A stretch of DNA of 64,000 nt from Halocatena marina (GTDB lineage: Archaea > Halobacteriota > Halobacteria > Halobacteriales > Haloarculaceae). The stretch covers positions 1,612,001 through 1,676,000 of the forward strand of contig NZ_CP109785.1 of assembly GCF_025913575.1 (NCBI RefSeq), written 5' to 3'. The translations under genes and the position numbers were made by a program. Under the pieces are notes generated by a model that saw only the letters and a list, made by a program, of their open reading frames with translations, made no database searches and was not told the origin of the DNA. Every line of letters starts with the position of its first letter. The first letter of the stretch is position 1. This document shows positions 27,241 to 34,730 of the stretch, one piece after another.

Positions 27241-27267
27241 CCATACGTCGTTTCAAACGACGTATGG
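27241..27267. repeat. Perfect 13-bp inverted repeat overlapping a start codon
   Basis: CCATACGTCGTTT (27241-27253), a one-base spacer C, and AAACGACGTATGG (27255-27267) are exact reverse complements. The right arm contains the ATG (27264-27266) of the small membrane gene. It could form a strong mRNA hairpin hiding the start or be a DNA operator. Confidence 0.75.
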
Positions 27268-27407
27268 TTCTCCTCCAACACCTTCCCGGTGGGCCAGAGC
27301 TTTTTGTCGTCGCACAATTGATACTTATGCCGCTCGCCTTCATCTATATCGTGTATAAATTAGTTCAGGGGTTCAAAGCGTATCAGGAAGGCAAGAACCA
27401 AACCTGA
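27264..27407 (+). CDS. Small single-span membrane protein
   Basis: A 47-residue protein starting MVLLQHLPGGPELFVVAQLI, then a hydrophobic span (LILMPLAFIYIVYKLVQGF) and a basic tail (KAYQEGKNQT). The LPGGPEL element near a membrane span recalls the TatA-like N terminus of haloarchaeal small membrane proteins, but the amphipathic APH helix of TatA is missing, so I do not call it TatA. ATG 27264 is preferred over the TTG at 27210 because it starts the coherent hydrophobic domain and lies in the palindrome. Role unknown. Confidence 0.55.
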   Translation: MVLLQHLPGGPELFVVAQLILMPLAFIYIVYKLVQGFKAYQEGKNQT

Positions 27408-27900
27408 GTCGCAGCGATCAGTGCGGTTAGACAGTTCCCGGAGATGAAGAACGTCCTACTGTGACGACGCAGTAGTACAGTATTGGTCAATCCAGCCGGA
27501 GCCATCCGAAATGAATGACCATGCGAACCGTTCGATAATGCTTTGCTCAGTTCGCAACCAAAGACGAGATCCATCATTGACGCGTCAGTAATGCAGGCAT
27601 ATGCGTGTCGCTGCAATGAACAGTACCACGCAGCCTTCTGAGAAACATCCACGACAACCTCATTACCAACAAGTGTTCAACACTGTGTCTTAGTTCTATT
27701 ACTCCGAACACGAATCAGCTCTGATTTCCCAAAAACTCATAGACGCCGCATGTACGAGAATATTACCATATACTCAAATTTACGTATATTACAACTATTG
27801 TTTTGGCCCAATTACATATTCAAACGAGCCAGTAAGAATACATTACCTACAGTAGAATTAAGTTAATATTGATATATCTAAAGTAATCATCGTTAAGATA
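27408..27900. other. Intergenic region, strongly AT-rich toward the right
   Basis: About 490 bp. The first ~250 bp are mixed composition without a convincing frame, and the last ~200 bp are very AT-rich (promoter-like for the micro-protein gene at 27936). No gene seen. Confidence 0.45.
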
Positions 27901-27901
27901 G

Positions 27902-27910
27902 CATTAATAG
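27902..27910 (+). promoter_or_regulatory. Possible TATA box of the micro-protein gene
   Basis: CATTAATAG, 26-34 bp upstream of ATG 27936, fits a leaderless promoter. Confidence 0.35.
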
Positions 27911-27935
27911 ACTATGCTCCATCGAACCATTTGCA

Positions 27936-28067
27936 ATGGAAGAAAGCACAACGCTAACACAGTACCTAGCAGAGCACCCACGCATGATCGGCGTCGCAGC
28001 CGTTATGTGCTTCCTACTGACGCAAGTCGGTAACGCTGCAGCCGCTGGCGGTGGAACGATCGGGTAA
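27936..28067 (+). CDS. DUF7503-like micro-protein (43 residues)
   Basis: The frame reads MEESTTLTQYLAEHPRMIGV, then a hydrophobic span (AAVMCFLLTQVGNAAAA) and a GGGTIG end. It matches the pattern of haloarchaeal small proteins listed as DUF7503 (short polar N terminus with LxEHPRM, one hydrophobic stretch, AAA-Gly end). The stretch could be a membrane anchor or a signal with cleavage after AAAA. Function unknown. It points toward the CHAT operon from the other strand, 345 bp from the end of that operon. Confidence 0.7.
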   Translation: MEESTTLTQYLAEHPRMIGVAAVMCFLLTQVGNAAAAGGGTIG

Positions 28068-28411
28068 TCTGTTGTTACCCGGACATTCTCTCGCGCAATA
28101 ACGAAGAGAATCCAGAACTACCAGCAACTGTAGATCTACTGGTCGTTGGCCAGTCGTCGGCTGTGGGGAGAATGGATATCGCTCGATTCCGTTGGGAGGA
28201 GTCGTGACGCACTCAATGAGCATAGTCACTGGGACGATTGTGGAGAGTCCGATGGAGTGAGCAAGGTACCGTTGCGTTCTCAGTTCCAATGTGATTTTTC
28301 GGAGCATCCCTATCCACAGAATCAGCTCTGAAACACCGTATGGTGTGTGAATCAGCTCTCGGCAGCCTGCACTACTGAGCTAGAGAGGAGTACGAACACG
28401 GATCTTAGCCG
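28068..28411. other. Region between convergent genes
   Basis: 344 bp between the micro-protein gene and the end of the CHAT operon. Nothing convincing beyond shadow frames; no clear terminator hairpin was found. Confidence 0.4.
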
Positions 28412-28893
28412 TCAGTTTAGCGCGAGAGAGCTTGTTGGCGACTCAGAGCATTTTACCGGAGTGGACGTAGGCGGCCGTCTGAGAGACAAACAGGACGCTG
28501 TCTCAGTGAACTCCGTTAGCTTGAGTTCAACGCGCTCACAAACGAACACACCGGCGATTACAGCAGCCTGTCGGATTACCTCAGACAACGAATCGATAGC
28601 CGAGAGCTCGCTCTTGCCATCGTAAAACGGCCCAGCTCCATTCGCTCAAGTGAAAGGGCAACGACCAGCAGCGATTGATCACCACGCGTAGAATTGATGA
28701 GAACGGACGCAACATCAGTTGTAGAGATACACAGATGGACTGGAGGAGCAAATCTCACGACGCCCTGCGCTGTCTCAGTGAAACGACAGTCAAAGCACAC
28801 CGAGTCGACGCGAGGTATCAGATCGCGGTAATAGCTCGCTGAAAATCGTTGTTCAGCAATTGGCCGTTCGGGATTATTGAAATGAGCCGTCAC
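28412..28893 (-). pseudogene. Small protein coupled to the CHAT gene, apparent frameshift
   Basis: GTG 28893 overlaps the CHAT gene stop (GTGA), so it is translationally coupled. The first frame (to 28576) encodes ~80 coherent residues, starting MTAHFNNPERPIAEQRFSAS and including SLLVVALSLER, then turns basic and poor. The alternative frame is open from 28646 to a TGA at 28412-28414 and reads naturally (GKSELSAIDSLSEVIRQAAV, then FVCERVELKLTE). Joining the two around 28620-28646 gives about 160 residues with one base missing. It might be a mutation, an error, or a programmed event. Role unknown; it could be a partner or substrate of the CHAT protein. Confidence 0.5.
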
Positions 28894-30998
28894 CGATCAT
28901 CGTCAGAGTTTGAATGAGAGAGCGGCGGAACAGAGACATCTGTCGACCACACCAGTTCGCTTCCGAGCACGACTGGCACCCGCTCCAACCGGAGAAATCG
29001 ATCCAACATATCCGCCGAGACTGTAAACGACGGGAGTTCCCCACCCGTTAGGAAATACTGATCGATGCCGTCGATAAACGGAGTGAACACCGAACCGATT
29101 CCCGGTTCTGTCGTTGGATACGTCGTGAGCTGGACAGAATACGTCTGGGCATCCGCCGACGGAGTGATTGAGCAGACGTACGGGGTGCCGCTTTCGCTCT
29201 GCGTGATTTGGATACTCCCATCACCGACGACAATGTACTGGCGGCCGGTTCGCCGGTGGGATTGCGTGATTGCAAGCGCAGATCGGAGAGAAAACCCGCA
29301 GTTCAGCAGCCGTGCCACCACCTGACCAATTCCGGTTGCGTCGTCATTTCCAATATCACTGTGGGTGACGATCCCGCCGACACTGCCTGCTTCGATCAGT
29401 TTCGTCCCAACCTCGTATGAGCGACAGCTGTTCAACAGAAACGTATCGATCCCGACCGTTGTCAACGAAGCCGTCTCAAGCGTACCATCGCGGCAGATAA
29501 ATCCATCAGGTATCGTATGACCGATGTAGTGAAAGAAATCAGTCTCGGTTCGTAGCAAATCGTGAAGGTCAGCGACAGAGCAGTCTTGGTGAACTGTGAT
29601 ATCGAACGGAAGCTCGTCTCGATCGCCGTACAGGGCCGTCCCTGCTGTGTACTCATCTAGCATCGCCGAATCATTACAGACGACAGTAATATCGATCTCG
29701 TCGGTTGACTGGCGCCGGTGAAGCTTGTTCTGGAATGCAACGGGGATGAGTTTGTTCGCTTGGAGTGGTATCCGGGGTCCGAGCCAAGCGTGTTCCAAGG
29801 TGGGGGTCGAGGGAAGAGTGATATAGCGATCAGTAAGTGCAAAGCTCTCTGCCGACCGGAGCTGTGTCTCACCACGCATGAACGCATCCATCTCCTGCTG
29901 GAGTCCGACCTGATCGTTCGTGCTGGACGCTGGTACGGTCGGCCGAACGAACGACAGGTAGTTCACGAGATACGGAAGCTGTTCGAGAATCGAAGCATCG
30001 GGCGTGACGTGTGTCGTGAGGGGCCACTGGGGAACCACATCCACGATATCTTCGAACGGAACGGCGAGATACTGCTCGATCTGCTCTGATAACGGTGCAT
30101 CATACAGGTCAGTAATCTCGAATGGGAGACGTGATTCGACAACGGTCCGTTCGTGGAGATCGATCTTGTAGCGTCCCTCCGTCCGTATGATACAGTCGAA
30201 GAACAGAACCTGCTTGAGGAGACGTTCGACATCGTTCTGGAACCCCCGAAGCGAATGATCGAACCGGTAAATAACCCCATTCTCAGTTACGATACGAGGC
30301 AACTCTCCAATGACGACCTCGGCTCCGAGATAGTAGGCAAGCGGGCTCACTGCGTAGATCAGTGCTTCGCGGTCCGGGATTTCGATTCGAACGCCTGTTT
30401 CCGGACGTGTGATATTGTCCGGCACGTAGAATCGATCCCCGAGTTCGATTGCGGGCGGATGACCTCGTAGGGAAGGGAGTGATCGTTCACAGCTCGTCGT
30501 TTTCAATGCCGAGCCGAATGTCGAAATCGCCGCCGCCATATCTTCGGGTGTTTCCGTCGTGGTGATCGTCCCTGCTGGAGCTTCGTGATACGATCGAGCA
30601 CCGATACAGACTCGAGTCGCATCGGTGAACTCCAGTTTCATGTGCGCTTCCCACGAAGCGATTGTGATTGTGCTGTGTACCCGGAGGAAGATCTTGATGG
30701 GGGCTAACAGTTCAATGATGTATGTTTGCTCCGGGAGTTGCTCGTACGCGTGTTCTTCTGCATGGAGCAGACGGTTCCCATCCGTATCACGAACGTACAC
30801 CGGAACCACGTAGGGAAGCGTGAGATATTCTGTAGTGATCTCAACTGCTCTGTCAGTTGGGGCGGAGAACTGGTCTGTTTCGGTTGGGATTGGATCGATA
30901 GGCTCGGCTGTCGTGAGTGGAAACTGCCGCCGCTGAATGGGATCAACGATGGTGAGTTCAGGTGAGGTAGAAGTCGCACTAAACCGCATGTGTGGCAT
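28890..30998 (-). CDS. CHAT-domain (caspase-like) protein
   Basis: A 702-residue protein from ATG 30998 (an upstream in-frame TTG is at 31022). The first ~420 residues are beta-rich and not a recognised repeat domain, with no TPR seen. The C-terminal ~270 residues carry the CHAT cysteine-protease pattern: a catalytic His in FFHYIGHTIPDGF (His494) and a catalytic Cys in TFLLNSCRSYEVG (Cys525), in the clan CD order His then Cys. CHAT proteases elsewhere act as executioners or regulated proteases, including in defence (for example with Cas7-11) and separase-like roles. Here it is the middle gene of a minus-strand operon: a HalOD1-DUF7504 gene lies ~80 bp upstream and a GTGA-coupled small gene downstream. 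Substrate unknown. Confidence 0.85.
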   Translation of the reverse strand: MPHMRFSATSTSPELTIVDPIQRRQFPLTTAEPIDPIPTETDQFSAPTDRAVEITTEYLTLPYVVPVYVRDTDGNRLLHAEEHAYEQLPEQTYIIELLAPIKIFLRVHSTITIASWEAHMKLEFTDATRVCIGARSYHEAPAGTITTTETPEDMAAAISTFGSALKTTSCERSLPSLRGHPPAIELGDRFYVPDNITRPETGVRIEIPDREALIYAVSPLAYYLGAEVVIGELPRIVTENGVIYRFDHSLRGFQNDVERLLKQVLFFDCIIRTEGRYKIDLHERTVVESRLPFEITDLYDAPLSEQIEQYLAVPFEDIVDVVPQWPLTTHVTPDASILEQLPYLVNYLSFVRPTVPASSTNDQVGLQQEMDAFMRGETQLRSAESFALTDRYITLPSTPTLEHAWLGPRIPLQANKLIPVAFQNKLHRRQSTDEIDITVVCNDSAMLDEYTAGTALYGDRDELPFDITVHQDCSVADLHDLLRTETDFFHYIGHTIPDGFICRDGTLETASLTTVGIDTFLLNSCRSYEVGTKLIEAGSVGGIVTHSDIGNDDATGIGQVVARLLNCGFSLRSALAITQSHRRTGRQYIVVGDGSIQITQSESGTPYVCSITPSADAQTYSVQLTTYPTTEPGIGSVFTPFIDGIDQYFLTGGELPSFTVSADMLDRFLRLERVPVVLGSELVWSTDVSVPPLSHSNSDDDR

Positions 30999-31078
30999 GC
31001 TCACCGCCGAATAGCTCTCCAAACGATACGTGTGGTGAGTGGATCATGGTACCGAAGAAGATCCTCGTCGAAACGCTC

Positions 31079-32023
31079 TCAGAGCGGCATCCACCGTGTC
31101 GTAAAGTTACTCGTTTGGAGATGCCAGCGGTATTCTGGCCCGTGTTCACTGACGCGCATCTCAACGACGATCTCGAAGCTCTGGCGCACATTCTGTACTT
31201 GTGAGGAGTCAAATGCGTACGGAAGTTGGAACTGTCCCATTCCGTCTCGCTGTTTGATGGCATTGCAGATCTGAGTCAGCGAAGTCGTGATCTGGTCGGG
31301 ATCGGCTCTGTCGACGAATGGCCGCAGTGAATCGAAACAGAATCGGAGATCTGCTGGCTCAAACGTCTCATTGTGGTGTTCGAGATCAGAAAGTGTCTGG
31401 AGAATTGCCGCTTGAACGTCTTCAAGCGAGCCAGACACTCTCGACAGTTCCAGATCGGTCTGCGTCGTATTAGTCTGTGCTGCAGCAGAGCGAGCTGAAT
31501 CACCAGTCGAAATTACGTGTGCTCGCTGCTGTGGAATTTGTGCATCCGAGAGGCGGTGAACGGCTGTTTGCGTCGGACGATCCGAGAGTGCAAAGAGAGC
31601 TGTCCGATCACGGCCGGCATCGCCGAGCAGGCGTGTGCTCAACTCATCACGAATAGCGTCTGGGACTGTACCGCACACGAGAAGATTCACTCCCTGTTGT
31701 TTGAGGCGATCGAATTCAGAGAGTAGCGTGATCGTCCCATCCGCCTTGGCAGAGACATGATACCCATGGAAGGAAAAACAGACCGTGCCGTGTGGTCGTT
31801 TGGTGCCGTCTGCTTTCGGCTGAAACAGGGCATCTAATGCACTCGGGTTGATGACTTCGTGCAGTGCCTGATGGAGTTGCGTCGGATCGACCTCGCTAGC
31901 GCGCGCAACGCCCATGACGATCTCAGTACTCAGCGACTGATCGGACCCCAGTGTGAGCTGTAGTGTCCGCGAGATTGGATCTGGATCCACGTGTGGTTCC
32001 GTGTCGGTACTGTTCGGAGACAT
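31079..32023 (-). CDS. HalOD1 + DUF7504-type protein (possible sensor/regulator)
   Basis: A 314-residue protein. Residues ~28-100 match the haloarchaeal HalOD1 output domain: LSTEIVMGVARASEVDPTQL, ALDALFQ and GTVCFSFHGYHVSAKADGT. HalOD1 occurs in haloarchaeal signalling proteins. Residues ~105-180 resemble a DUF7504-like RecA-type fragment (GVNLLVCGTVPDAIRDELST, ALFALSDRPT) without an evident Walker A motif. The C-terminal ~100 residues are a helical/beta unit of unknown type. It lies upstream of the CHAT gene in the same operon and may sense or transmit a signal to it. The family names are recalled, not searched. Confidence 0.75.
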   Translation of the reverse strand: MSPNSTDTEPHVDPDPISRTLQLTLGSDQSLSTEIVMGVARASEVDPTQLHQALHEVINPSALDALFQPKADGTKRPHGTVCFSFHGYHVSAKADGTITLLSEFDRLKQQGVNLLVCGTVPDAIRDELSTRLLGDAGRDRTALFALSDRPTQTAVHRLSDAQIPQQRAHVISTGDSARSAAAQTNTTQTDLELSRVSGSLEDVQAAILQTLSDLEHHNETFEPADLRFCFDSLRPFVDRADPDQITTSLTQICNAIKQRDGMGQFQLPYAFDSSQVQNVRQSFEIVVEMRVSEHGPEYRWHLQTSNFTTRWMPL

Positions 32024-32069
32024 CGTTCTTCGCTAGGGACCTCGACAGTTGTCCGTAAAAAATGCTCGT

Positions 32070-32080
32070 TATTTATATAA
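32070..32080 (-). promoter_or_regulatory. TATA box of the CHAT operon
   Basis: TTATATAAATA on the minus strand (32070-32080) lies 47-57 bp upstream of the ATG at 32023. Transcription would start near 32050, leaving a short leader of ~27 nt. Confidence 0.5.
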
Positions 32081-32416
32081 TATCACTATTACGTAATTTG
32101 GTCCCTAACAGAAGAGATCTGGTAAACGACGAACGAAAACTAGGCTGGTATAATACGCTAGTTCTGTGCGTGCGAATCGATTGTCGTATGGCCTTTTACA
32201 AAGCTAAAATATGTAATTAACAGAGGATATAACAATATATTGTAAAAATAGACGAGTCGAACAATCGTGAACTTCATCGAATCGACGACAGTGTGCGTCC
32301 GACGCTCCGACCGATTGCACCGATACACTCTTTCCGAACGTGTCTCATCCAATCACTGCGGATCGTCCGTATCCACACTTCTTAAGAGAACAGTTGAATT
32401 ATCGAGACGGAGCGTA
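32081..32416. other. AT-rich intergenic region
   Basis: 336 bp between the CHAT operon promoter and the end of the DUF7344-like gene on the same strand. No convincing gene or repeat. Confidence 0.45.
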
Positions 32417-32848
32417 TTAGGTCGATTCAGCGTTCCGATCCACCCGTTGAACCTCCTCATGATGGTTAAGGTGGTTACTCACCACATCTAATACCTCGCA
32501 CATCGTGTCAGCGTGCGTTCCGGGAGAGAGCGTCTCACTCTCTTCATCGAAGTGGACCGCTCCTGTGTTCTCAAGTTTTGGGATGTGGGCGTGATAGAGC
32601 GAAACGTACATGCGCTCGTGCATGTGCTCATCGACAGCCTCTTCGTCGACAGCGTGTTCCCATGCAGCAAGCGTGGTTGCGAGTGCAGACAGTGTCCACT
32701 GATCATCCATCGTGAATGCATACAATACAGAGCGACGCCGGAAATGAGAAAGCACCTCGAATACGCCATCCAAATCAAAATCATCAGAATCAACAGTCGC
32801 GTGTGATTGTTGAAACAATGCGGCTTGTGTGTCGTCCCCATCGACCAT
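32417..32848 (-). CDS. DUF7344-like winged-helix transcription regulator
   Basis: A 143-residue protein with a DUF7344-like helix-turn-helix domain. LDGVFEVLSHFRRRSVLYAF is the recognisable opening, followed by WTLSALATTLAAWEHAV, RMYVSLYHAHIPKLENTG and AVHFDEESETLSPG. This is the common haloarchaeal single-domain regulator pattern. A TATA box 23-32 bp upstream fits leaderless transcription. It lies ~390 bp upstream of the CHAT operon on the same strand with its own promoter, so it may regulate it; that is inference. Confidence 0.85.
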   Translation of the reverse strand: MVDGDDTQAALFQQSHATVDSDDFDLDGVFEVLSHFRRRSVLYAFTMDDQWTLSALATTLAAWEHAVDEEAVDEHMHERMYVSLYHAHIPKLENTGAVHFDEESETLSPGTHADTMCEVLDVVSNHLNHHEEVQRVDRNAEST

Positions 32849-32870
32849 TGTATAAATATCTAAGTGGTGC

Positions 32871-32880
32871 TAATAAATAA
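32871..32880 (-). promoter_or_regulatory. TATA box of the DUF7344-like regulator
   Basis: TTATTTATTA on the minus strand, 23-32 bp upstream of ATG 32848. Confidence 0.45.
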
Positions 32881-33170
32881 TTCTAGTTCCCGATTATAAA
32901 CGGTATCCACACCACAGTACGTGGACAGCGTGACCAATAGCGTTCGTGTGCCGTCGTATGAACCGGATCACTCAGGAGAGGTGACTAGTCGTCTCGCACA
33001 AGCATCACTTGAGATGATGGTTCTTTAAGTGACTCTGGCGATAAGGTAGATATATAGACGGTGTTTCTCGCTGTTTCTCTCGACTCGCTGTCGCTGTTTA
33101 CGGTCACAGCATACTCACTGTACTCAGCTCTACCGGCGCCGTGACGGGAGTGTCCCGACTGTCTAACAAA
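32881..33170. other. Intergenic region
   Basis: The 290 bp to the left of the palindromes hold a 69-codon minus-strand GTG-started frame (32985-33194) whose C-terminal half (EYSEYAVTVNSDSESRETAR and PSSQVMLVRDD) looks coding. There is no convincing start, so it is not called. Confidence 0.3.
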
Positions 33171-33207
33171 ACAGAGTGACACTCTGTAAGACACTGTTGT
33201 GAACAGT
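33171..33207. promoter_or_regulatory. Two adjacent perfect palindromes
   Basis: ACAGAGT-GAC-ACTCTGT (33171-33187) and ACTGTT-GTG-AACAGT (33193-33207). Both have 3-bp spacers, with centres 21 bp apart, two helical turns. They lie ~115 bp upstream of the CAP-domain gene and may bind a dimeric regulator cooperatively. Confidence 0.5.
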
Positions 33208-33285
33208 TCGGGCGGGTTTTATGCTGTTTCGGGCTGAAGTAAAGCGAGTGACTGTTCAATCGATCGGCGCTGCGGTCGGACGAGT

Positions 33286-33302
33286 AATACGTCATACGTA
33301 TT
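33286..33302. promoter_or_regulatory. Palindrome just before the CAP-domain gene
   Basis: AATACG-TCATA-CGTATT, ending 19 bp before ATG 33322. It could block the start region if bound, or form a hairpin in the leader. Confidence 0.4.
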
Positions 33303-33321
33303 GGTGCAGCACTGCAGGCTC

Positions 33322-34044
33322 ATGGGTCGGATAATCAGTCGTTTCTTCGGTGTCGTTATCCGAATCGTGCTCTGTGTAGTAGTACTGTCGTTTCTGGTCT
33401 CAATCGGAGTGTCAATGGGAGTGATTGATGCCGGACCAGCAGCCGATAGCACGATTGAAACCCCGGAACCACTCCCAGATTGGTCGTTTGTATGGGAAAT
33501 ACCGATCGATGGAGATTCCGGAGCAGATCTGCAAGAGCAATCTGATTCCGCAGACAGAGCGTCTGTTGGTGATCCCGTTCAGGGGCCTCCAGGGACGACA
33601 CGCATCGAAAACGGACAGGCATCGATTAGTTCCAACGAGATCGAAGTACGTGTCCACAAGCGGGTCAACGTGATTCGGACGGAGAACAACTTATCAAAGT
33701 TAGAGCACAGCGGCGAGATAGCTACGATCTCGCGAACGTACAGCTATGACATGGGAGAACGAGAGTATTTCAGTCACGTTAGTCCCGAAGGGGAGAGACC
33801 CGACGACCGGTTCGGTGATCTGTATCCGAGCAAGTGCCACGCTATTGGCGAAAATCTCGCACGCTTGAGTGGTGTCATAGCCCTGGATGCTGACGACATC
33901 GCAGAACGAGTCGTCGATGGGTGGATGAACTCCAAAGGCCACCGTAAGAATATTCTCACCGATAAATGGGACAGTCAAGGAATTGGTGTCTATATCGACG
34001 GCAGGAGCGTGTACGTCACCCAGGAATTCTGTGACGAATGGTAA
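33322..34044 (+). CDS. CAP-superfamily (SCP/PR-1-like) membrane-anchored protein
   Basis: A 240-residue protein with a signal or anchor helix (about residues 10-35: VVIRIVLCVVVLSFLVSIGV), then an Asp/Ser/Gly-rich linker and a C-terminal CAP domain (about 115-240). Characteristic CAP elements are visible: VHKRVNVIRTENNLSKLEHS at the start, HVSPEGERPDDR, the GENLAR helix with WMNSKGHRKNILTD, and GVYIDGRSVYVTQEFC. CAP proteins are usually extracellular; the activity is not defined. ATG 33322 is chosen over TTG 33301. Confidence 0.85.
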   Translation: MGRIISRFFGVVIRIVLCVVVLSFLVSIGVSMGVIDAGPAADSTIETPEPLPDWSFVWEIPIDGDSGADLQEQSDSADRASVGDPVQGPPGTTRIENGQASISSNEIEVRVHKRVNVIRTENNLSKLEHSGEIATISRTYSYDMGEREYFSHVSPEGERPDDRFGDLYPSKCHAIGENLARLSGVIALDADDIAERVVDGWMNSKGHRKNILTDKWDSQGIGVYIDGRSVYVTQEFCDEW

Positions 34045-34192
34045 TAGATCCAACACCAACATTTGAACTAATTTCGACAAGCACCCCTGTCGGGTCTGCT
34101 ATTCGCTGCGAGAGCAGCCTACTATCTGACCCTAAATCACAACACAGGTGTCGAACACGGTGTCTCGGCCGTGATGTACTCTTCTCAGAGCG

Positions 34193-34468
34193 TTATCCCA
34201 ACACGCGATCTACGAGTCGCTGTCCGAGACTCCGCTGGCTGATGACCGTTGCGTCTGTTTTGAGCCGGTATGCGAGATAGTCAGTCGATACTGGTCGCCA
34301 TCGACGGTCGGTATCGCCTGGATTAATCGTCTCAAGATCGTAGATGTCGATCAGATCATTTCGTTTCCCGATCGTGATGGACCTGATATTGGCGACGACG
34401 TATCGGTGGTCATCCATTTCTACTGTATCTCCCACAGAGAGGGTAAGCCCATGATCATCCATCGTCAT
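34193..34468 (-). CDS. Small hypothetical protein
   Basis: A 91-residue protein from ATG 34468 (an in-frame ATG also lies at 34498). It has a beta-rich core (GLTLSVGDTVEMDDHRYVVA) and a charged second half (DLETINPGDTDRRWRPVSTD). Not recognised. Acidic composition and strand-turn pattern suggest it is real. It is not near an operon partner. Confidence 0.5.
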   Translation of the reverse strand: MTMDDHGLTLSVGDTVEMDDHRYVVANIRSITIGKRNDLIDIYDLETINPGDTDRRWRPVSTDYLAYRLKTDATVISQRSLGQRLVDRVLG

Positions 34469-34730
34469 TTGTCTGCTTACACCATACATAATTAACATTT
34501 TCTATTTGGTATTTCTTTTGTAATTACTACTTGAACTGTCTCAGCACGTTGTGAGCAAGCTAGTCAGAGTCCGGTACAGCGTTCTCAAAGTGATGATAAT
34601 CCAGATGGAGTGACATTCAGAGTCAGCACACTTCAGATGGCTTATCAGATATGGCTCAACGACCAGTTTCGCAGTCAGAAATTCACCATCAGAATTGGTT
34701 CGACAGCTTACCACACACTTTGTTAGTAAC

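Noticed and set aside
27264..27407. TatA-like identity of the LPGGPEL small membrane protein
   Set aside because: It lacks the amphipathic helix and the acidic tail expected in TatA, so only a small membrane protein is called.
32985..33194. 69-codon minus-strand frame near the palindromes
   Set aside because: GTG-started with a non-coding first half; only the C-terminal half looks acidic and coding-like.
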